DNA of 14,713 bases from Ruminococcus flavefaciens (GTDB lineage: Bacteria; Bacillota; Clostridia; Oscillospirales; Ruminococcaceae), in contig DBXO01000038.1 in NCBI GenBank assembly GCA_002309635.1, forward strand, positions 1 to 14,713, in the 5' to 3' direction. Of this stretch, positions 5,473 through 13,221 are shown piece after piece. Both the position numbers and the translations under genes were made by a program. The number at the start of each line of letters is the position of its first letter. Position 1 is the first letter of the stretch. Under the pieces are notes generated by a model. It was not told the DNA's origin and did not search any database. It saw only the letters and a list, made by a program, of their open reading frames with translations.

Positions 5473-7404
5473 ATGAGTCATCAGAACAACAACTACGATG
5501 AAAACGACATACAAGTACTTGAAGGACTGGAAGCGGTCCGCAAAAGACCTGGTATGTACATCGGTTCCACAGGTCCCGGCGGACTTCACCACCTCGTTTA
5601 CGAGATAGTGGACAACTCCATAGACGAAGCCCTTGCAGGCTACTGTACCGAGATAACTGTTGAGATACTTGAAGGCGACGTTATCCGCGTTTCCGACAAC
5701 GGACGAGGAATCCCCGTAGGTATCCATCCAAAGGAGGGTATCTCAGCGGCAACTGTCGTATATACCATACTCCATGCAGGCGGTAAGTTCGGCGGCGGCG
5801 GATATAAGGTATCAGGCGGTCTTCATGGTGTCGGTGCATCTGTAGTAAACGCTCTGTCAGAATGGCTGGAGCTTACCGTAAAGGACGGAGAGCACGTTTA
5901 CTTCCAGCGCTTTCAGCGCGGCCACTATGACGAGGAGCTAAAGGTAATCGGAGATACAAAGGAAACAGGTACCAGCGTAATGTTCAAGGCTGACGGCGAG
6001 ATATTCGAGACAACCGAATACAGCTACGAAGTGCTTCTCAGGAGACTTCGTGAACAGGCTTTCCTCAATGCCGGAATAAAGATAAACTTCTCTGATAAGC
6101 GGAATAAGGATGAGATACAGGGCGAGATACTCCACTATGAGGGCGGTATACGTCAGTTCGTCGAGCATATCCACAAGACCCGCGAGCTTGAATCCATAAG
6201 CGGCGACGTTATCTATATTTCAGGAACTCAGGGAGACTCATTTGCGGAGGTGGCTCTGCAGTACAACGACGGCTTCAATGAGATAATCCTCTCGTTTGCT
6301 AACAATATCCATACAAAGGACGGCGGCTCTCACGAAACGGGCTTCAAGAACGCCCTTACCAAGGTCATAAACGACTATGGCATGAAAATGGGCAAAATAA
6401 AGGACCCGAAGGATAAGCTAAAGGGCGAGGACGTCCGCGAAGGACTTACCGCTATCATCTCCGTAAAACTCACGGAGTGCGAATTTGAGGGACAGACCAA
6501 GGGACGTCTTGGAAACCCCGAAGTTCGTCCGTTCATCGAGAAAATGGTTCAGGAAAAGCTGATGAACTTCCTCGAGGAAAATCCCGAGACCGCGAACCTC
6601 ATCTTTGAGAAAAGCCTTTCCGCTCTGAAAGCCCGTGAAGCTGCAAAGCGTGCAAGAGAGGCAGAGCGCAAGAAGAACGCATTCGGAAACGCTTCAATGC
6701 CTGAAAAACTTGCAGACTGTTCCGAGCGTGACAACCGCTACACCGAGATATACATTGTCGAGGGAGATTCTGCGGGCGGTTCCGCAAAGCAGGGCCGTGA
6801 CAGGCGTTATCAGGCTATCCTAGCACTTTGGGGAAAAATGCTCAACGTTGAAAAAGCCCGTATAGACAAGATATACGGCAATGACAAGCTGGAACCTGTC
6901 GTTACCGCTCTCGGAACGGGTATCGGCGAGGACTTTGACATAGAGAAGCTCCGCTACGGCAAGGTAATAATCATGGCCGATGCCGATGTTGACGGTATGC
7001 ATATCAGAACACTTCTGCTCACATTCTTCTTCCGTTACATGAGACCTCTCATCACCAACGGAAATGTATATATAGCTCAGCCCCCTCTGTTCAGAGTTGA
7101 GCGAAAGAAGAAGATATACTACGCATTTTCCGATGAGGAGCGCGACAAGTATATCGCAGAGCTTTCCGAGGACGGAAAGTACAAGGACGTTGAAGTACAG
7201 CGTTACAAAGGTCTTGGTGAGATGGATCCCGAACAGCTGTGGGAGACAACTATGGATCCCGAGCACCGCACTATCGTAAGGATAGGCATGGAGGACGCAC
7301 TCAAGGCTGACGAGACCTTCAGCATACTCATGGGCGACAAGGTGGAGCCGAGACGTCTTTTCATAGAGAAAAATGCTAAATTCGCACAGGATCTCGATAT
7401 ATAA
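5473..7404 (+). CDS. gyrB: DNA gyrase subunit B
   Basis: GyrB is the ATPase and TOPRIM subunit of gyrase, which introduces negative supercoils as an A2B2 complex. The GHKL ATPase domain comes first, with YEIVDNSIDEA (43-53), SDNGRGIP (74-81) and GGLHGVGASVVNAL (115-128), then the transducer. The TOPRIM domain has EGDSAGG (430-436) and the metal-binding DADVDG (503-508), and the tail has QRYKGLGEM (576-584). The 643-residue length fits the short Gram-positive form without the enterobacterial insert. The usual LPL(K/R)GKILNVEKA segment reads ILALWGKMLNVEKA (449-462): Pro is Ala451, and the quinolone-linked Lys447 of E. coli aligns with Trp453. TOPRIM and GHKL residues are intact, so it should be active. 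The start has GGAGGT six bases upstream. It is separated from gyrA by one membrane-protein gene. ParE is the alternative, but adjacency to gyrA and recF makes GyrB clear. Confidence 0.98.
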   Translation: MSHQNNNYDENDIQVLEGLEAVRKRPGMYIGSTGPGGLHHLVYEIVDNSIDEALAGYCTEITVEILEGDVIRVSDNGRGIPVGIHPKEGISAATVVYTILHAGGKFGGGGYKVSGGLHGVGASVVNALSEWLELTVKDGEHVYFQRFQRGHYDEELKVIGDTKETGTSVMFKADGEIFETTEYSYEVLLRRLREQAFLNAGIKINFSDKRNKDEIQGEILHYEGGIRQFVEHIHKTRELESISGDVIYISGTQGDSFAEVALQYNDGFNEIILSFANNIHTKDGGSHETGFKNALTKVINDYGMKMGKIKDPKDKLKGEDVREGLTAIISVKLTECEFEGQTKGRLGNPEVRPFIEKMVQEKLMNFLEENPETANLIFEKSLSALKAREAAKRAREAERKKNAFGNASMPEKLADCSERDNRYTEIYIVEGDSAGGSAKQGRDRRYQAILALWGKMLNVEKARIDKIYGNDKLEPVVTALGTGIGEDFDIEKLRYGKVIIMADADVDGMHIRTLLLTFFFRYMRPLITNGNVYIAQPPLFRVERKKKIYYAFSDEERDKYIAELSEDGKYKDVEVQRYKGLGEMDPEQLWETTMDPEHRTIVRIGMEDALKADETFSILMGDKVEPRRLFIEKNAKFAQDLDI

Positions 7405-7416
7405 GGATCGGAAAAC

Positions 7417-7989
7417 ATGGAAGAAAACTATAAGCTCGAAAAGGAATACAAGGTACCCGCAGACCTGTTCAGCGAGGCTTACCTTGAATTCCAGAAGAAA
7501 TACATCTATCCGAAAAGCAGGATATATCTTGCAGCATTCGTTCTAATAGCCTTTGCATTGCTTATATTCGGCGTAATTGCCATGAATGACGCTTCAAAGA
7601 GTCAGAAATATCTTGTATATCTTGCTATTCTTATGGCTTGTGCATTTGCATTCCGCGAGTGGTACAACCCGAGGAAAAAGCGCCGTAATCTTACGGAATC
7701 CGTTAGAAATCTCGGAGAGCCGGTTTATAAGATAGGCTTTGCCGACAAATATGTTGATATTTCCACAGTTTCTGACGATATGAGCGGGTTATCCGATGAG
7801 GATATCAAAGAAGCAGAGGAAACAGACCCGCTTCCCGAAAAAACAAGGCTCGATATCGACGAGAGCTTTCAGCTTCTTGAATACGACAGATTCTTTCTGA
7901 TATTATCGGGAAAGGAAATGCTCTATATACTTCCGAAAGAGGGATTTTCCGAATCGGAGCTGAAAACAGTCAGAGAACTTAAAAAATGA
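7417..7989 (+). CDS. YcxB-like two-helix membrane protein, unknown function
   Basis: A 190-residue protein with a cytoplasmic-looking N-terminus, two predicted membrane helices (about 36-56 and 64-80), a basic stretch RKKRR (86-90) and a soluble C-terminal domain. The ending ESFQLLEYDRFFLILSGKEMLYILPKEGFSESEL (149-182) has the look of the YcxB-like C-terminal domain: a short beta unit, then a line ending in LPK with a following helix. Its function is not known. An acidic loop (about 119-140) separates the membrane part from that domain. It starts 12 bases after gyrB behind a modest AAGGA and ends 38 bases before gyrA, so it is probably cotranscribed with both. Gyrase genes are usually adjacent, which makes the insertion notable. 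Confidence 0.8.
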   Translation: MEENYKLEKEYKVPADLFSEAYLEFQKKYIYPKSRIYLAAFVLIAFALLIFGVIAMNDASKSQKYLVYLAILMACAFAFREWYNPRKKRRNLTESVRNLGEPVYKIGFADKYVDISTVSDDMSGLSDEDIKEAEETDPLPEKTRLDIDESFQLLEYDRFFLILSGKEMLYILPKEGFSESELKTVRELKK

Positions 7990-8027
7990 AAATTGCGAAT
8001 TAAAATAAATTCTCTCAGGAGGAAAAA

Positions 8028-10658
8028 ATGCTTTACACAGACAACTCAAAGGTAATAAATACCGAACTGGTCGATGAAATGGAAAATTCCATGCTGAATT
8101 ATGCCATGTCGGTAATTGTTTCCAGAGCGCTCCCCGATGTAAGAGACGGTCTGAAGCCGGTACACAGAAGAATACTGTATACGCTCCATGAAAACGGACT
8201 TACTCCCGAGAAGCCTTACCGTAAATGCGCTGATACAGTCGGTGCTGTACTGGGACGTTATCACCCGCACGGCGACGCTTCCGTATATGATGCGCTGGTA
8301 AGACTTGCGCAGGACTTCTCAATGAGATATCCTCTCGTTGACGGTCACGGAAACTTCGGTTCGATCGACGGCGACGGTCCTGCCGCTTACCGTTATACCG
8401 AGGCAAAAATGGCTAAGCTCACCCTTGATATGCTCACGGATATCAACAAGGAGACAGTTGATTTCGTATCCAACTACGACGACCGTCTGAAAGAGCCTGC
8501 CGTACTTCCGTCGCGTTTCCCTAATCTGCTTGTAAACGGCTCTGTGGGTATCGCAGTAGGTATGGCAACGAATATCCCGCCTCATAATCTCGGCGAGGTA
8601 ATAGACGCATTGCAGCTCCTTATCGACGATCCCGACTGCACACTTGAACAGCTCATGGAACATATACAGGGACCTGATTTTCCTACAGGCGGCGTTATCA
8701 TGGGCAGGGCAGGCATACGTGCAGCCTATGCAACGGGAAAGGGCAAGATAACCCTCCGCAGCCGCACACATTTTGAGGAGATAAAGGGCAGAAACTGCAT
8801 CATCATCGATGAGATACCTTATATGCTCCGCAAGGAGAGACTTCTCAAGAGCATAAACCAGCTTGCAAGAGACAAGCGTATAGAGGGACTTTACGATCTC
8901 CGTGACGAGTCCGACAAGGACGGTATGAGAGTGGTCATCGAGCTGAAAAAGGACGCTGTTCCCAACATTGTCCTCAACAAGCTCTTTGCGCTCACACAGC
9001 TCCAGGATACAGTTGGTATAATCATGCTGGCTCTCGTAAACAACGAGCCGAAGATACTTACTCTGAAGCAGATGCTCCAGCATTATCTTGACTTCCAGGT
9101 AGACGTAATACAGAGAAGGACACGTTTCGATCTACGCAAGGCTCTTGAAAGAGCTCATATCTTGCAGGGCTTCGTGCTTGCGGCAGACCATATCGACGAG
9201 GTAATAAATATAATCCGTTCCAGCGCTACCGTTCAGGAGGCAAAGGAGCGTATGATAGAGCGCTTCAGGGACGTTGACATGTCGGCTCTTCTCGACCGTG
9301 CTCAGTACGATCTCACAGGTCTTCACATCGAGGCTCAGACAGGCCTTTCCCAGGAACAGGCTGAGGCTATCGTACAGATGAGACTGGGACAGCTGACAGG
9401 TCTCGAAAGACAGAAGATAACCGATGAACTCTACGGACTTCTCACAAAGATATCCGACTATGAGGATATACTTGCCGATGTCAACAGAGTTTACGCTATA
9501 ATACTTGAGGATCTCAACACTATCCGCAAGAAGTTCAGCGACAAGCGCCGCACAGATATAGAAAATGTCAGCGGCGAGGTGGATATCGAGGACCTTATCC
9601 CCGAGGAGGACTGCGTTGTAACTCTCACAAACAACGGATATATCAAGCGTATGCCGCTGACGGAGTACAAGACGCAGCACCGCGGCGGACGCGGAATAAC
9701 AGGCATGAAGCAGCGTGAGGAGGACTTCGTTCAGGAGATGTTCATCTGCGGCTCTCATGACAATATCCTGTTCATATCCAACAAGGGTATAATGTACAAG
9801 CTGAAATGCTATGAGGTCCCTGACGGCTCAAAGGCTTCAAGAGGCTTCAATCTCATAAATCTGCTGCCTCTTACCGAAAACGAGAAGATAGCGGCAATGA
9901 TAAAGACCACCGATTTCGGCGAAGACAAGTTCATTACCATGGTCACCAAGAACGGCAAGATAAAGAGGACCAACCTCTCACTCTACAAGAACGTCCGCAA
10001 GAACGGTCTTATAGCTATCGGACTTGACGAGGGCGACGAGATAGAGGGCGTGCGCATGACTGACGGAAATGCTCAGCTCTTTGTTGCAACTCACAATGGT
10101 ATGGCAATACGCCTTGAGGAAAACAAGATAAGAGCACTTTCACGTTCGGCTCACGGTGTAAGAGCTATAAAGCTCCGTGAGGGAGATTATGTTGTAAGCA
10201 TGGCAAGAGTCCGTGAGGGAGCTTCTCTCCTGACAGTTACCGAAAACGGCTACGGAAAGAAAACAGATCTTGACAGCTACCGTATACAGAACCGCGGCGG
10301 CTACGGTCTCACAAACTACAAGGTTGACGATGTACGCGGACACGTATGCGGAATCAAGATAGTTGACGAGGAGGACGATATAATCCTCGTATCAAGCGAC
10401 GGTATCATAATAAGGATACTTGCAAGCGATATCCGTATAATGGGACGTATCGCAAAGGGCGTCCGCGTTATGAGAGTAAACGAGGGTGCAAATGTTGTTG
10501 CGTTCACACGTGCGGAGCACGATGATAACGCCGAGACCGAAAAGGTTGAGCAGCTTACCGAGGAGCAGCTGAAGGAAGCAGAAGCAGAGGCTGCACTTGA
10601 GGAGCAGAACGAGGTAGTTATCGAGGCTGAGCCCGAAGAGGACGACAGCGAAGAATAA
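8028..10658 (+). CDS. gyrA: DNA gyrase subunit A
   Basis: GyrA cuts and rejoins DNA and wraps it for negative supercoiling. The breakage-reunion domain begins near residue 15. The catalytic tyrosine is Y123 in AAYRYTE. The quinolone region is HPHGDASVYD (79-88): the position of E. coli Ser83 is Ala84, while Asp88 (E. coli Asp87) is kept. The C-terminal beta-pinwheel has a GyrA box written HRGGRGI (551-557), with His for the usual first Gln, and a degenerate repeat NRGGYG further on. The box identifies GyrA rather than ParC. A strongly acidic tail fills about the last 50 residues; in E. coli an acidic tail tunes supercoiling, and a similar role here is inference. The 876 residues are a little long mainly because of this tail. 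The start has AGGAGGA at 8017-8023. A hairpin follows the stop. Confidence 0.98.
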   Translation: MLYTDNSKVINTELVDEMENSMLNYAMSVIVSRALPDVRDGLKPVHRRILYTLHENGLTPEKPYRKCADTVGAVLGRYHPHGDASVYDALVRLAQDFSMRYPLVDGHGNFGSIDGDGPAAYRYTEAKMAKLTLDMLTDINKETVDFVSNYDDRLKEPAVLPSRFPNLLVNGSVGIAVGMATNIPPHNLGEVIDALQLLIDDPDCTLEQLMEHIQGPDFPTGGVIMGRAGIRAAYATGKGKITLRSRTHFEEIKGRNCIIIDEIPYMLRKERLLKSINQLARDKRIEGLYDLRDESDKDGMRVVIELKKDAVPNIVLNKLFALTQLQDTVGIIMLALVNNEPKILTLKQMLQHYLDFQVDVIQRRTRFDLRKALERAHILQGFVLAADHIDEVINIIRSSATVQEAKERMIERFRDVDMSALLDRAQYDLTGLHIEAQTGLSQEQAEAIVQMRLGQLTGLERQKITDELYGLLTKISDYEDILADVNRVYAIILEDLNTIRKKFSDKRRTDIENVSGEVDIEDLIPEEDCVVTLTNNGYIKRMPLTEYKTQHRGGRGITGMKQREEDFVQEMFICGSHDNILFISNKGIMYKLKCYEVPDGSKASRGFNLINLLPLTENEKIAAMIKTTDFGEDKFITMVTKNGKIKRTNLSLYKNVRKNGLIAIGLDEGDEIEGVRMTDGNAQLFVATHNGMAIRLEENKIRALSRSAHGVRAIKLREGDYVVSMARVREGASLLTVTENGYGKKTDLDSYRIQNRGGYGLTNYKVDDVRGHVCGIKIVDEEDDIILVSSDGIIIRILASDIRIMGRIAKGVRVMRVNEGANVVAFTRAEHDDNAETEKVEQLTEEQLKEAEAEAALEEQNEVVIEAEPEEDDSEE

Positions 10659-10693
10659 TAAAAGCATTGGTATAAAAATTATAGTTATGAGTT

Positions 10694-10745
10694 TGTCGGC
10701 GTTTGCATGTTATATTATGAGCAACTGCGAACGCCGACAGCTTTT
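10694..10745 (+). terminator. Hairpin after gyrA, possible terminator
   Basis: TGTCGGCGTTTGCA (10694-10707) and TGCGAACGCCGACA (10726-10739) form a 14-bp stem with one G-T pair, around an 18-base A+T-rich loop, followed by GCTTTT. It lies about 35 bases behind the gyrA stop and before the next gene. The long loop and short T run are not ideal for an intrinsic terminator, so it may be a processing or stability hairpin instead. Confidence 0.6.
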
Positions 10746-10773
10746 GAACCGGAATGATCAAGGATACTGATAT

Positions 10774-11574
10774 ATGATATATTTTGTAACAGCTGTTATT
10801 GTGATCTTTGCAGCATATGCAGTATACGAAAACGTTTTCTGTCTTAAGGTCAGACGGGAAAAGTTTGGGATCGGCATTAGGATAGCTCATGTTTCCGACC
10901 TTCATCACAGGAGCTTCGGTCATAACAATGAAAAGCTCCTTAGTAAGATCAGGGCTGAGGCTCCTGACCTGATAATTTTCAGCGGCGACCTTGTGACAAG
11001 GTACGATACCGACTTTTTCAATGCCGAGACCGCATTGAGGGGCATGTGCGAGATAGCTCCCGTTTATATGATATACGGCAACCACGAGCAGAGTATCAAT
11101 AAGGAAAATAAGCGTAAATTCAGGAAAATGCTCCAGCGCAACAGTCAGATACTTCTGAAGAACGGCTGTGCCGAGTTCCATATCAGGGGAAGAGTGCTGA
11201 AAATATTCGGACTTCTCGAAAACTACGGAGTTTATAAGAAAAACGGCGGCTACAGAGGTCTTGATGTCATAAAATGCGAAGATATTGAAAAGCTTCTCGG
11301 AAAATGTCCCGGGGGCGAAGTGCTGCTCATTGCGCATAATCCCTTTTTCGGTGAAGAATATGCAAAATGGGGGGCAAAATACACCTTCAGCGGCCATGTT
11401 CACGGCGGCTCCGTAAGAATTTTCGGAAAGGCTCTGCTTTCACCCGAAAGGAAGTTCTTTCCGAAGTACGCAAAAGGCGTATTCGATTTTGACGGAAAAA
11501 AGCTGCTGGTCTCGGCAGGTCTCGGAAAGCTGAGACTTTTCGATCCGCCCGAGATAGTAATATATGAGATATGA
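10774..11574 (+). CDS. Membrane-anchored calcineurin-like metallophosphoesterase
   Basis: A 266-residue protein with an N-terminal membrane segment (about 2-19) and a complete metallophosphoesterase motif set: SDLHH (41-45; D42, H44), GDLV (71-74), GNHE (102-105), the AHNP motif (187-190) and GHVHGG (207-212). Together these bind two metal ions. The closing FDPPEIVIYEI resembles the YkuE-type branch, which is membrane-bound and often acts on lipid-linked or nucleotide phosphates; the substrate cannot be told from sequence. The start ATG has AAGGA at 10760-10764. It follows the gyrA hairpin, so it may have its own promoter, which I could not identify. The stop abuts the stop of the opposing ytaF-like gene with no base between. 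A terminator-like hairpin lies 36 bases beyond, inside that gene. Confidence 0.93.
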   Translation: MIYFVTAVIVIFAAYAVYENVFCLKVRREKFGIGIRIAHVSDLHHRSFGHNNEKLLSKIRAEAPDLIIFSGDLVTRYDTDFFNAETALRGMCEIAPVYMIYGNHEQSINKENKRKFRKMLQRNSQILLKNGCAEFHIRGRVLKIFGLLENYGVYKKNGGYRGLDVIKCEDIEKLLGKCPGGEVLLIAHNPFFGEEYAKWGAKYTFSGHVHGGSVRIFGKALLSPERKFFPKYAKGVFDFDGKKLLVSAGLGKLRLFDPPEIVIYEI

Positions 11575-12210
11575 CTAAGCGGACAGCAAAGCAAATAATA
11601 TCAGGAACGATCCTCCCGTCCATGAGAAATCATGGCGCAGGGAGGATATTTTTCTGCCCGTCAGCGAGCCGAGCAGCAGAGCGGCTGCTCCGCAGACGAA
11701 TACCGAGACCGCTGCATATGATGCGGATATATCGGAACCTCCGCAGCTCAGACCCGTTGCGGCGGCGTCAAGTGAGCCTGCAAGAGCCAGTACGGCGGCT
11801 TCGCCTGTGGACAGCACCTTTGAACTGTCCATATCGGCGGCGGTATCATCGAGGCAAAGTCTTACGAACATGGATAGGTCTCCCATTTTCAGGGAAAAGC
11901 TCCCCTTGTCCGAAAGCCGGCGTATGAGGTTGCGCAGTACGCTTTTGGCTATATTCAGCGAGCCTATGAGGATCAGTACCGCAGTGCCGACTATGTGGAT
12001 AGTATGTGACGTGATAACCTCGGATATTATGTCGGACAGGGTTATGGATACGAACAGTATCACCGTGGAAAACATATCTATTATGAAAGCAGAGCCTATG
12101 GGTATGCGTATGCCGCTGTTGCAGCAGGCTGCTGCCGCAAGATATATGTCTATGCTTACGATAAAAGCGAGAAACAGCTCCTTAAGCAATATTAACACCT
12201 CCGTGGTCAT
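11575..12210 (-). CDS. ytaF: YtaF/MntP-like sporulation membrane protein
   Basis: A hydrophobic multi-pass protein of 211 residues. It has two related halves, each with a membrane Ser-x-Asp motif: FIVSIDIYLA (16-25) and LAGSLDAAATG (143-153). The middle DDTAADMDSSKVLSTGEAAVL (121-141) matches the pattern of the YtaF family, relatives of the manganese exporter MntP that are associated with sporulation in Bacillus; the transported ion, if any, is unknown. Two starts are possible. The ATG at 12210-12208 has only a GGGGA nearby. An in-frame TTG at 12189-12187 has a perfect GGAGGT (12202-12197) seven bases ahead, would give 204 residues, and places the first helix at the very N-terminus as in Bacillus YtaF. 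I favour the TTG slightly but list the outer start. The 3' end carries a hairpin that may serve the opposite strand. Confidence 0.85.
   Translation of the reverse strand: MTTEVLILLKELFLAFIVSIDIYLAAAACCNSGIRIPIGSAFIIDMFSTVILFVSITLSDIISEVITSHTIHIVGTAVLILIGSLNIAKSVLRNLIRRLSDKGSFSLKMGDLSMFVRLCLDDTAADMDSSKVLSTGEAAVLALAGSLDAAATGLSCGGSDISASYAAVSVFVCGAAALLLGSLTGRKISSLRHDFSWTGGSFLILFALLSA
11610..11653 (+). terminator. Terminator-like hairpin for the metallophosphoesterase, inside the opposing ytaF gene
   Basis: Outer arms ATCCTCCC (11610-11617) and GGGAGGAT (11640-11647) and inner arms CCATGA (11620-11625) and TCATGG (11630-11635) enclose a GAAA loop (11626-11629), with small internal bulges. ATTTTT (11648-11653) follows on the + strand. 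This is the normal form of an intrinsic terminator, placed 36 bases after the metallophosphoesterase stop. The same bases encode residues about 187-199 of the minus-strand membrane protein. Confidence 0.7.
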
Positions 12211-12270
12211 TATATTCCCCGTGAGCCGGAAATGTTATTTGACGTATCAGTCCTTGGTATGCATCAGTGG

Positions 12271-12297
12271 GCATTGCAGCCGGCAAGCAGACAATGC
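12271..12297. repeat. Short inverted repeat in the ytaF upstream region
   Basis: GCATTG (12271-12276) and CAATGC (12292-12297) are perfect 6-base arms with a 15-base loop, and CAGT/ACTG could extend the stem with gaps. It would lie in the ytaF leader or upstream of the divergent promoter. I recognise no riboswitch class, and no ytaF promoter was found. Confidence 0.25.
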
Positions 12298-12354
12298 AGA
12301 CTGACAGATGACGGAAAAATCATGATACTGCAGGGCTGAATTATAATTTTATTA

Positions 12355-12383
12355 TTGACATTCACATAAAATATGTTTATAAT
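12355..12383 (+). promoter_or_regulatory. Perfect sigma-A promoter of the TIM-barrel/nrdR operon
   Basis: TTGACA (12355-12360), 17 bases, TATAAT (12378-12383): both hexamers and the spacing are exact. Transcription should start near 12390, leaving a leader of under 30 bases that consists mainly of the ribosome site GAGGAGGAG (12404-12412). Confidence 0.88.
12364..12376. promoter_or_regulatory. Candidate operator in the promoter spacer
   Basis: ACATA-AAA-TATGT is an inverted repeat with perfect 5-base arms lying wholly between the -35 and -10 elements, where a bound repressor would block transcription. NrdR, encoded in this operon, binds A+T-rich palindromes beginning ACA and ending TGT, but this site is 13 rather than 16 bases and an isolated NrdR box normally comes in pairs. 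The regulator is therefore unassigned. Confidence 0.35.
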
Positions 12384-12417
12384 AAAAATATATTGATAAG
12401 CGCGAGGAGGAGAACTA

Positions 12418-13221
12418 TTGATAGCAGGTGTTTCTACAGCTTGCCTGTACCCTAAACCTATAGAGGAAGCACTTTACGATCTTGCGCTCAATGGGGTTTC
12501 CTGCGTGGAGCTTTTTATTAATACTCATTCAGAGCTGAAAAAAGGCTTTGCTCATGGTATGGCGAATCTTCTGAAAAGATTTGACATCAGATGTCCGTCG
12601 GTCCATCCGTTTACCTGTGAGATAGAGCCGCAGATGTTTTTTTCCGAGTATGAACGCAGGATCAGCGATATGCTTGAATATTACAAGCTTTACTTTCGCT
12701 TTATGAATATTGTCGGAGCGGATATCTTCGTTTTTCACGGCGGCAAGCCCTCCTCGACCTGTACCGCGGAGCTGTACTGCGAGCGCTATTCGAGGCTTTA
12801 CAGGCTTGGTAAGGAGTTCGGGGTAACTGTTGCCATAGAAAACGTTTCCCGCTGCAAAAGCGGTTCCTCCGCATTCATAAGGGAGATAAAAAATATGCTC
12901 GGCAGCGAGTTTGCTTTCGTTCTCGATACAAAGCAGGCGCTGCGTTCAAATGAAAATCCTGTAACATTTCTTGATATAGCGGGAGATAAGGTCTCCCATG
13001 TGCATATCAGCGATTCGGGAGAAATGGGCGACTGCCTCCTTATCGGCAGAGGAAGATTCAATTTCAGGCAGTTCTTTGAGAAGCTTGCAGGCTGCAATCC
13101 CGACTGCAGCGTTATCCTTGAGCTCTACAGGAGCGGATTTAACGGTATAAGCGACCTTATTTCAAGCTATAATAAACTTACACGTATGACTGAGCCTTAT
13201 GGCAGGGAGCATAAACAATGA
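12418..13221 (+). CDS. Xylose isomerase-like TIM-barrel protein (AP endonuclease 2 superfamily)
   Basis: A 267-residue soluble protein whose strand-end residues follow the metal-binding pattern of the xylose-isomerase-like / endonuclease IV barrel: E31 (VELF), H63 (SVHP), H107 (FHGG), E141 (IENVS), D170 (VLDTK), H194 and H196 (SHVHISD) and E235 (ILELYR). Members are sugar isomerases, sugar epimerases or AP endonucleases, and the sequence does not decide among them. It is shorter in helices than a typical endonuclease IV, so a sugar-phosphate or unknown substrate is as likely. The start is TTG at 12418, with GAGGAGGAG six bases ahead and no nearby ATG. The stop overlaps the nrdR start (ATGA, 13218-13221), so the two are coupled. 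A repair or nucleotide-pool role is suggested by that neighbour only. Confidence 0.85.
   Translation: MIAGVSTACLYPKPIEEALYDLALNGVSCVELFINTHSELKKGFAHGMANLLKRFDIRCPSVHPFTCEIEPQMFFSEYERRISDMLEYYKLYFRFMNIVGADIFVFHGGKPSSTCTAELYCERYSRLYRLGKEFGVTVAIENVSRCKSGSSAFIREIKNMLGSEFAFVLDTKQALRSNENPVTFLDIAGDKVSHVHISDSGEMGDCLLIGRGRFNFRQFFEKLAGCNPDCSVILELYRSGFNGISDLISSYNKLTRMTEPYGREHKQ

Noticed and set aside
8319..9083. Long minus-strand open frame opposite gyrA (254 codons)
   Set aside because: It is a mirror of the gyrA codon pattern, has no family likeness and no suitable ribosome site.
10618..11403. Long minus-strand open frame opposite the end of gyrA and the metallophosphoesterase (261 codons)
   Set aside because: It covers the gyrA hairpin and a gene with complete catalytic motifs on the other strand; its protein has no recognisable domain.
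11807..12304. Plus-strand open frame opposite ytaF (165 codons)
   Set aside because: The minus-strand product has membrane helices and YtaF-family motifs; the plus-strand product has no coherent features.
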